A program made the position numbers and the translations under genes. A stretch of 64,000 nucleotides of DNA, from contig CAXTAT010000026.1 in NCBI GenBank assembly GCA_964242415.1, positions 20,334 to 84,333 on the forward strand. Reading direction: 5' to 3'. Below, piece by piece: positions 57,751 through 64,000 of this stretch. Source of the stretch: DASWOJ01 sp964242415. Its GTDB lineage: Bacteria; Pseudomonadota; Alphaproteobacteria; Acetobacterales; Acetobacteraceae. Positions within the stretch are counted from its first letter, which is position 1. The number at the start of each line of letters is the position of its first letter. The notes below the pieces were generated by a model. That model was not told the DNA's origin, did no database searches, and worked only from the letters and a program-made list of their open reading frames with translations.

Positions 57751-59366
57751 CAGGCGACCTGCCGCCGCATCCCGGCCGCCTGCGCCGCGGGCCGCATCAT
57801 GGCGTGCTGCACGGCGGCGGTGATCCGCACGGCGTCGAAGGCCCGGAACCCCGCCGCGACGTGCCCATCCGGCCGCAGCAGCACGCAAGCCCCGGGGGGA
57901 GCGCCATAGCGGGCCGCCGCCAGCCCGCGATGATCGTGCAGCGCATCGGGGGCGACGCGCACCGTGGCCACGCCGGGCACCCCGGGCGTGGCCGCCCCGA
58001 ACACCAGCAGCGAGAACCCGGGACCGCCGAGGCGCCGCAGCAGCCAATCCGGCCGGCCCGCCCGCAGCACCGGCGCATCCACCGCGGGGGTGCCCGGCGG
58101 CAGGCAGCCGGGCCACAGGTCGCCCGCAGCATTCAACGGGCTGTCCAGCAGCCGCGCCGGGCGGGACAGCCGGCCGCTGTTCACCAGCGCGCGGGCGAAC
58201 GGGTGGCGCGCGGCCAGCGCCAGCACGGCATCGCGGTAGGCGCGGGCGGCGTCGGTCTTCGGGGTGATGAAGTCGGTGGCGCGGGTGCTGTGCAGGATGT
58301 TCTCGTCGGCGGCGGGGATGCGCTCGTCGTCGTAGGTCCGCACCAGGGCCTCCGGCGCGGCGCCCTGGACGACGGCGGCCAGCTTCCAGGCCAGGTTGTC
58401 CGCGTCCTGCACCCCGCCGTTGCCGCCGCGGGCGCCGAACGGGCTGACCTGGTGCGCGCTGTCGCCCACGAACACCACGCGGCCGTGCACGAACCGCTGC
58501 AGCCGGCGGCAGCGGAAGGTATAGACGCTGACCCACTCCAGCTCGAACGGCACGTCAGGTCCCAGCATGGCCTGCACCCGGGGGATCACGCGGCCGGGCT
58601 GCCGCTCCAGCTCCGGGTCGGCGTCCCGGCCGAGCTGCAGGTCGATGCGCCATACGTCGTCGGGCTGCTTGTGCAGCAGGGCGGACTGGTGGCGGTGGAA
58701 CGGCGGGTCGAACCAGAACCAGCGCTCCGTCGGGAAGGCCGCGCGCATCACCACGTCGGCGATCAGGAAGCGGTCCTGGAACACCCTGCCGGTGAACGGC
58801 AGGTCCAGCGCGGTCCGGATGAAGCTGCGGGCGCCGTCCGCCGCGGCCAGCCAGTCCGCGTCCAGCGTGTAGGGGCCGTCCGGGGTGTCCACCTGCAGCG
58901 TCACGCCGTCCGGGCGGCTGTGCACGGCGGACACCTTGTTGCGCCAGCGCAGGTCCACCCGGCCGGTCGCCTGGCAGGCCTCCACCAGCCATTCCTCGGC
59001 GTAGTACTGCTGCAGGTTGATGAAGGCCGGGTATTCGTGGCCGTCCTCCGGCTGCAGGTCGAAGTCGAACAGTTGCCGGTCGCCGCAGAACACCCGGCCG
59101 ACGTTCCAGGTGATGCCCTTGGCCAGCATCCGCCCGCCCAGGCCCAGGCGCCCGAAAATCTCCAGCGTGCGCTTGGCGAAGCAGATGGCGCGGCTGCCGG
59201 TGCTGACGGTGTCGTCGTCGTCCAGCAGCACCACGGGCACGCCACGCCCCGCCAGGTCCAGCGCCAGGGTCAGCCCGACCAGCCCGCCGCCGGCCACCAC
59301 CACCGGATGCCGCTCCGCCCCGCTGCCGCGGGGAGCCGGCGGGTAGCGGGGCGAGGCGTGCGGCAT
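57750..59366 (-). CDS. FAD-dependent aromatic hydroxylase (MhpA-like)
   Basis: A 538-residue flavoprotein monooxygenase. The FAD/NADPH marks are present in order: PVVVAGGGLVGLTLALDLAG (GxGxxG), AADGARSFIRTALDLP (DG motif), and VVFVGDSAHQVSPFGARGGN (GD motif). Overall layout is that of 3-(3-hydroxyphenyl)propionate 3-hydroxylase-type enzymes, which hydroxylate phenolic acids with NAD(P)H and oxygen. The start at 59366 shares one base with the stop of the MBL-fold gene. The substrate is not determined. Confidence 0.9.
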   Translation of the reverse strand: MPHASPRYPPAPRGSGAERHPVVVAGGGLVGLTLALDLAGRGVPVVLLDDDDTVSTGSRAICFAKRTLEIFGRLGLGGRMLAKGITWNVGRVFCGDRQLFDFDLQPEDGHEYPAFINLQQYYAEEWLVEACQATGRVDLRWRNKVSAVHSRPDGVTLQVDTPDGPYTLDADWLAAADGARSFIRTALDLPFTGRVFQDRFLIADVVMRAAFPTERWFWFDPPFHRHQSALLHKQPDDVWRIDLQLGRDADPELERQPGRVIPRVQAMLGPDVPFELEWVSVYTFRCRRLQRFVHGRVVFVGDSAHQVSPFGARGGNGGVQDADNLAWKLAAVVQGAAPEALVRTYDDERIPAADENILHSTRATDFITPKTDAARAYRDAVLALAARHPFARALVNSGRLSRPARLLDSPLNAAGDLWPGCLPPGTPAVDAPVLRAGRPDWLLRRLGGPGFSLLVFGAATPGVPGVATVRVAPDALHDHRGLAAARYGAPPGACVLLRPDGHVAAGFRAFDAVRITAAVQHAMMRPAAQAAGMRRQVA

Positions 59367-60358
59367 CAGGCTTCGGCGGTCGGGGGGACCGTGGTGTCAG
59401 GAACGGGGGCGCCCTGTTCCAGCGCCTGCCACATCTCGATGTCGCGCTCGGCGGTCCAGATGCGCGGGTGGTCCAGGCCGCGCGCCTCGTCCCAGGCGCG
59501 GGTGACGTTGAAGGGCATGCAGTGCTCGAAGATGACCCACCCGCCGTACTTGGGCCGCATGGCCTGCATCGCCTGGCCATAGACCTCCCGCAGCCCGGCG
59601 CCGCCGGCGGACGCGCGCTTGACGATGGCGAACAGGTCGGAGGTGAAGGCGCGGGTGCCTTCGATGGCCTCCTCGCACTCGTGCCGGGTCATGAGGCTGC
59701 GGCCGCGGCCGGGGACCAGGGCCTCGGCGCCGAGGGCCTGCACGGCGGCGAGCGTCGCGGGCCAGTCGGTGAAGTGGGCGTCGCCGCAGTATGGCGTGGC
59801 GCCGAACTCCACCACGTCGCCGCTGAACAGCACGCGCTCCTTGGGGAGCCAAACCACGGTGTCCCCGGCGGTGTGGCTGCGGCCGATGTGGATGATCTGC
59901 ACCTCGCGCTGGCCGAGATACAGGGTCATGCGGCGGTGGAACGTGAGGTCGGGCCAGGTCAGGCCGGGGATGCCCTCCTTGCCGCGGAACAGCCGGGGGA
60001 AGCGGCCGATCTCGCTGTCGGTGTCCTGCTGGCCGCGCTCGACGGTCATGGCGCGGCACACGTCGGAGGCGATCACCTGGGCGCCCTTGTAGCCGCTGGC
60101 GCCCAGCACTCGGACGGCGTGGTAATGGGTGAGGACGACGTGGCGGATCGGCTTGTCGGTGACGGTGCGGATGCGGGCGATCACGTCCTGCGCCATGGCG
60201 GGCGTGGCCTGGGCATCGACCACGAGCACGCTGCTGTCGCCGATCACCACGCCGCTGTTGGGGTCGCCCTCGGCGGTGTAGCCATGGAGGCCGGGGGCCA
60301 GCTCGTCGAAGCTGATGGCCTTGTCGGCGAGGTCGGTGGTGCTGGCGAAGCCTGACAT
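59366..60358 (-). CDS. MBL-fold metallohydrolase-like protein with altered metal motif
   Basis: A 330-residue protein with a metallo-beta-lactamase fold: SVLVVDAQATPAMAQDVIAR, THYHAVRVLGASGYKGAQVI, IIHIGRSHTAGDTVVWLPKE and RVLFSGDVVEFGATPYCGD. The usual HxHxDH metal motif is HYHAVR here, so the Asp and third His are missing while the HxH, the later His and the Asp remain. Either one metal site is changed or the hydrolysis partner differs. It is the first gene of the coupled MBL-hydroxylase-DUF2783 set, which suggests it processes a product or inhibitor of the same pathway. Confidence 0.87.
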   Translation of the reverse strand: MSGFASTTDLADKAISFDELAPGLHGYTAEGDPNSGVVIGDSSVLVVDAQATPAMAQDVIARIRTVTDKPIRHVVLTHYHAVRVLGASGYKGAQVIASDVCRAMTVERGQQDTDSEIGRFPRLFRGKEGIPGLTWPDLTFHRRMTLYLGQREVQIIHIGRSHTAGDTVVWLPKERVLFSGDVVEFGATPYCGDAHFTDWPATLAAVQALGAEALVPGRGRSLMTRHECEEAIEGTRAFTSDLFAIVKRASAGGAGLREVYGQAMQAMRPKYGGWVIFEHCMPFNVTRAWDEARGLDHPRIWTAERDIEMWQALEQGAPVPDTTVPPTAEA

Positions 60359-60551
60359 CGGTGCGGCCTGCGTGGTGCCGGGGAACGCTAGGCCAGCCCG
60401 CGGCGGGTTTCAACGGAGGCTTCCGGGACAGGGGGTGGCTGCTTGCGGCGCCGGGGCTTGGCTGGCTTTGTTTTCTACGGAGCTTGGGCCGGGGTTAGAG
60501 CCATGGCCCGGCTGATCCAGCATCGGCGGTGGGGGCGGCGGAAGCAAGACC

Positions 60552-60587
60552 CCCTCACCCCGGCCCTCTCCCGAAGCGGGGAGAGGG
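60552..60587. repeat. Palindromic element, copy 18 (right half only)
   Basis: A right arm with the GAAGCGGGGAG loop, preceded by GAAGCAAGACC of the subtype B centre. No left arm is visible upstream. The rest of the stretch 60359-60601 holds nothing I can name. Confidence 0.8.
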
Positions 60588-60601
60588 GGAAGGGCGGCGG
60601 G

Positions 60602-62326
60602 TTAGATGTCGGCGTAGCAGTGGGTCTCTGCCGCGCCGCCGGGGTTGGTGACGGCACCCAGGTAGGCCGGGCCGACCGTCTGGGCATACTTCCAGATCGC
60701 GCCGCTGTTGTAGTCGGTGCCGCGCGGGGTCCAGGCGGCGCGGCGCTCGGCCAGCTCGGCGTCGGACAGCAGCACCTCGATCGTGCCCGCGGTCGCGTCC
60801 ATGCGGATGCGGTCGCCGTTGCGCAGCAGGGCGATGGGGCCGCCGACCGCCGCCTCCGGCCCGACGTGGCCGACGCAGAACCCGCGGGTGGCGCCGCTGA
60901 ACCGGCCGTCGGTGATCAGCGCCACGTCGCCACCCATGCCCTGGCCGTAGATGGCGCTGGTGGTGGACAGCATCTCCCGCATGCCAGGCCCGCCGCGCGG
61001 CCCCTCGTAGCGGATGACGATGACGTCGCCCTTCTTGTAGGCGCGGTCGTTGACGGCGCGGAACGCCTCCTCCTCGCTGTCGAAGCAGACGGCGGTGCCC
61101 TCGAACTGCAGGTTGCTCATGCCGGCGACCTTCACGATGGCCCCCTCCGGCGCCAGGTTGCCCTTCAGGCCGACCACGCCGCCGGTCGGGCTGATCGGGC
61201 GCGACACCGGGTAGATCACGTCCTGGTCGGCCGGGAACACCACGCCCTTCAAGTTCTCGGCCAGCGTCTTGCCGGTGACGGTGATGCAGTCGCCGTGCAG
61301 CAGGCCGCCGTCCAGCAGCGCCTTCAGGATGACGGGGATGCCGCCGACCCGGTGCACGTCGAGCGCCACGTACTTCCCGCCGGGCTTCAGGTCGGCGATG
61401 TAGGGCGTGCGCTTCATGATCCGCACCACGTCGTCCATGGTGAAGCGCAGGCCGGCCTCATGCGCCAGCGCCGGCAGGTGCAGGCCGGCATTGGTGCTGC
61501 CGCCGGTTGCGCCGACCACCACGGCGGCGTTCTCCAGTGCCTCCATGGTGACGATGTCGCGCGGGCGCAGGCCGCTCTCGATCAGCGACATCACGGCGCG
61601 GCCGGACTCGACGGCCCAGCGGTCGCGGTCCTCATACGGCGCCGGGGACCCGGCGGAGCCAGGCAGCGCCAGGCCGATCGCCTCGCTGACGGTCGCCATG
61701 GTGTTGGCGGTGAACTGCCCGCCGCAGGCCCCGGCGGAGGGGCAGGCCACCGTCTCCAGCTCATGCAGGTCGGCGTCGTTCATCTTGCCGGCGGCGTGCT
61801 GGCCCACGGCCTCGAACACGTCCACCACCGTCACGTCGCGCCCGTGGAAGCGGCCCGGCAGGATGGAGCCGCCATACATGAACACGCTGGGCACGTTCAG
61901 GCGCAGCATGGCCATCATCATGCCGGGCAGCGACTTGTCGCAGCCGGCGAGGCCGACCAGCGCGTCGTAGCAGTGGCCGCGCATGGTCAGCTCGACGCTG
62001 TCGGCGATGATGTCGCGCGACACCAGGGAGGACTTCATGCCCTGGTGGCCCATGGCGATGCCGTCGGTGACCGAGATGGTGGTGAACTCGCGCGGGGTGC
62101 CGCCGGCCTCCGCCACGCCGCGCTTCACCGACTGCGCCTGGCGGTTGAGGGCGATGTTGCAGGGGGCGGCCTCGTTCCAGCAGGAGGCGACGCCGACGAA
62201 GGGCTGGTTGATCTCGTCCTCGGTGAGGCCCATCGCGTAGTAGTAGCTGCGGTGCGGCGCGCGGTCCGGACCGACGGTGACATGGCGGGACGGCATGTTG
62301 GTCTTGTCCCAGCGCTTCTTCAGCAT
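60602..62326 (-). CDS. ilvD: Dihydroxy-acid dehydratase
   Basis: A 574-residue Fe-S dehydratase of branched-chain amino acid synthesis. It converts 2,3-dihydroxy-isovalerate or -methylvalerate to the 2-oxo acids. Family marks: FVGVASCWNEAAPCNIALNR, GLAGCDKSLPGMMMAMLRLN, PSAGACGGQFTANTMATVSE and RGGPGMREMLSTTSAIYGQG, with cluster cysteines in the first three. C-terminus AVTNPGGAAETHCYADI. IlvD and Edd/sugar-acid dehydratases share the fold; length and motifs favour the IlvD type. GGAAGC precedes the ATG. It follows valS on the same strand across an element and an assembly gap. Confidence 0.93.
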   Translation of the reverse strand: MLKKRWDKTNMPSRHVTVGPDRAPHRSYYYAMGLTEDEINQPFVGVASCWNEAAPCNIALNRQAQSVKRGVAEAGGTPREFTTISVTDGIAMGHQGMKSSLVSRDIIADSVELTMRGHCYDALVGLAGCDKSLPGMMMAMLRLNVPSVFMYGGSILPGRFHGRDVTVVDVFEAVGQHAAGKMNDADLHELETVACPSAGACGGQFTANTMATVSEAIGLALPGSAGSPAPYEDRDRWAVESGRAVMSLIESGLRPRDIVTMEALENAAVVVGATGGSTNAGLHLPALAHEAGLRFTMDDVVRIMKRTPYIADLKPGGKYVALDVHRVGGIPVILKALLDGGLLHGDCITVTGKTLAENLKGVVFPADQDVIYPVSRPISPTGGVVGLKGNLAPEGAIVKVAGMSNLQFEGTAVCFDSEEEAFRAVNDRAYKKGDVIVIRYEGPRGGPGMREMLSTTSAIYGQGMGGDVALITDGRFSGATRGFCVGHVGPEAAVGGPIALLRNGDRIRMDATAGTIEVLLSDAELAERRAAWTPRGTDYNSGAIWKYAQTVGPAYLGAVTNPGGAAETHCYADI

Positions 62327-62362
62327 GATGCTTCCTCAGTGATGATGACGTTGCTCGCTGTC

Positions 62363-62504
62363 CCCTCTCCCGGAGGAGGAGGGNNNNNNNNNNNNNNNNN
62401 NNNNNNNNNNNNNNNNNNNNNNNNNNNNNNNNNNNNNNNNNNNNNNNNNNNNNNNNNNNNNNNNNNNNNNNNNNNNNNNNNNNCCCTCTCCCGGAGGAGG
62501 AGGG
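62363..62504. repeat. Palindromic element, copy 19, broken by an assembly gap
   Basis: Left flank 62363-62383 and right flank 62484-62504 are the same 21 bases in the same direction (CCCTCTCCCGGAGGAGGAGG plus G). This looks like an end of one element present on both contig ends. Confidence 0.8.
62384..62483. other. Assembly gap of exactly 100 N
   Basis: Gap of conventional size. The 21 identical bases on both sides suggest that the contigs may in truth overlap or that a full element is missing. Confidence 0.99.
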
Positions 62505-64000
62505 AGAAGGCGAGATCCTTGCCAGGGCGGCAGCCAGGCGTGCCGCTTCGGCCAGATGGGCGGCCAGGCGGTCGCGGTTCTCCTCCACCACCTCCGGCTT
62601 GGCACGGTTGACGAAGTCGGCGTTGGCCAGCTTGCGCTGCACCTTGTCGGCCTCCCCCAGCGCCTTGCCGCGGTCCTTGTCCAGCCGGGCGCGCTCGGCC
62701 GCGATGTCGATGATCCCCGCCAGCGGCAGCACCACCGTCGCCTCATCGACCACCACCTGCGCGCTGTCCGCCGGCATCGGCCCCTCCAGCGGACCGATGC
62801 TGGTTGCCCGAGCCATGCGTCGGATGCTGTCCGTCCAGGTCGCAGCCCGCGCCAGGGTGTCCGGCCCGGCGTCGCGCAGCAGGATCGGCGTCAGCGCGCT
62901 GGGGGCGATGTTCATCTCGGACCGGGCGGTGCGGACTTCGGACACCAGGCGCACCAGCCAATCCAGCTCGTCGCGCGCCGCCGCCGCGCCGGGCACGGCG
63001 GACGCCTGCGGCCAAGGCGCGCGGATCAGGCTGCACGGGGCGCCGTAGCCCAGGTTGTCCCACAGGTGCTCGGTGACGAACGGCATCGCCGGGTGCAGCA
63101 GGCGCAGGATGACGCCCAGGACATGGGCGGCGGTGGCGCGCACCTCGGCGGCATCCTCGTTGGCGGGTCCGTTCAGGACGGGCTTGGCGAACTCCAGGAA
63201 CCAGTCGCAGAAGGTGTTCCAGGTAAAGCGGTAGGCGGCTGCGGCGTAGTCGTTGAACCGGTAGGCCTCCAGCGCCGCGTCGGCCTCCGCCATCGCGGCA
63301 TTGGCGGCGTCCAGCAGCCAGCGGCACAGCGGCAGGCGCACGGTGGCCGGATCGAAGCCCGGCACCGGGGCGACGCCGTTCATCTCGCAGAACCGGGCGG
63401 CGTTCCACAGCTTGGTGACGAAGCTGCGGCGGTTCTCCACCTGCGCCACCCCGAGCTTCACGTCGCGGCCCGGCCCGGTCAGGGCGCAGACGGTAAAGCG
63501 CAGGGCGTCGGTCCCGTAGGCCTCGATCAGCTCCAAGGGGTCGATCACGTTGCCCTTGGACTTCGACATCTTCTGCCCGCGCTCGTCCCGCACGAGGCCA
63601 TGGATGTAAACGGTGCGGAACGGCACCCGGCCCTGGAAGTGCAGGCCCATCATCATCATCCGGGCGACCCAGAAAAAGATGATGTCGAACCCCGTCACCA
63701 GCACGTCGCCAGGGTAGTAACGGGCAAGCTCCGGCGTCTGCTCCGGCCAGCCCAGGGTGGAGAACGGCCACAGCGCCGAGCTGAACCAGGTGTCCAGCAC
63801 GTCGGGGTCGCGCTCCAGCGGCTCGTCCCGGCCGTAATGGGCGCGGGCGGCAAGGACAGCCTCGGCCTCGGTGCGTTCCACGAACACCTGGCCGTCGGGG
63901 CCGAACCAGGCGGGGATGCGATGGCCCCACCAAAGCTGGCGGCTGATGCACCAGGGCTGGATGTCGCGCATCCAGGCGAAGAAGGTGTTCTCCCACTGCC
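62484..64000 (-). CDS. valS: Valyl-tRNA synthetase (partial, 5' end outside the window, 3' end in the gap)
   Basis: About 505 residues of a class I aminoacyl-tRNA synthetase, C-terminal part. ISRQLWWGHRIPAWFGPDGQ, LDTWFSSALWPFSTLGWPEQ, DIIFFWVARMMMMGLHF and the KMSKSKGNVIDPLELIEAYG catalytic loop are typical of ValS. The anticodon-binding domain follows (YRFTWNTFCDWFLEFAKP), and the C-terminal coiled coil appears as AERARLDKDRGKALGEADKV. The reading frame enters a palindromic element (SPSPSSSGRG) and then the N gap, so the stop codon is not seen. If the gap is really an overlap of the flanks, the protein would end 9 codons later in RGDSEQRHHH. Confidence 0.93.

Noticed and set aside
2417..62504. 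A CRISPR array
   Set aside because: The repeats are kilobases apart with unequal, partly conserved centres, not evenly spaced short repeats with unique spacers. No cas genes are present.

Overview
This is a very GC-rich stretch of chromosome from an alphaproteobacterium, most likely a member of Acetobacteraceae (Roseomonas-like). That placement is inferred from the GC-rich codon use, a CtrA-type regulator beside fliI, rpsT directly upstream of dnaA-dnaN-recF, tRNA-Trp in front of secE-nusG, and fused LivHM permeases. I could not run a database search. The window is contig-scaffolded: it holds two runs of exactly 100 N (9211-9310 and 62384-62483), both inside copies of the same dispersed repeat.

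Layout. 1-9181: a reductase/acyl-CoA ligase pair, a phospholipid block (plsC, cdsA, a CDP-alcohol transferase), a DUF817 membrane protein, then a large unknown protein overlapping a DUF4214-methyltransferase. 9368-16867: an unknown membrane protein, a DEAD-box helicase, rpsT and dnaA-dnaN-recF. 17285-25999: an unknown protein, two small stress or envelope proteins (GlsB-like, YidB-like), a five-gene peptide/nickel-type ABC importer, and two paralogous lipoproteins. 26083-33644: a NitT/TauT-type ABC ATPase and double permease, a CtrA-like regulator, fliI-fliJ and UDP-glucose dehydrogenase. 33813-39739: two surface-polysaccharide-type genes, nusG, secE, tRNA-Trp, a TonB-like protein and tRNA-Gly. 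39961-43905: metY-like sulfhydrylase, cupin, methyltransferase, DUF4337 protein and a nucleotidyltransferase. 44196-55748: a catabolic and uptake locus on one strand, made of a molybdenum hydroxylase, a 6-hydroxynicotinate-reductase-like Fe-S protein, UPF0280, DUF1185 and a branched-chain-type ABC importer. 55938-60358: an aromatic-catabolism-like block (fumarylacetoacetase, DUF2783, FAD hydroxylase, MBL-fold protein). 60602-64000: ilvD and valS, the latter open at the window edge.

The two most interesting things are these. First, a palindromic intergenic element occurs at 19 places (about one per 3.4 kb). Copies supply stop codons and C-terminal tails to some genes, may supply ribosome-binding sites to others, and sit inside an apparent operon. 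Second, the 44196-55748 locus pairs a molybdenum hydroxylase with an Fe-S ring reductase and an ApbE-like UPF0280 protein, which suggests reductive breakdown of an N-heterocycle with possible covalent flavinylation. Functions are read from motifs and context only.
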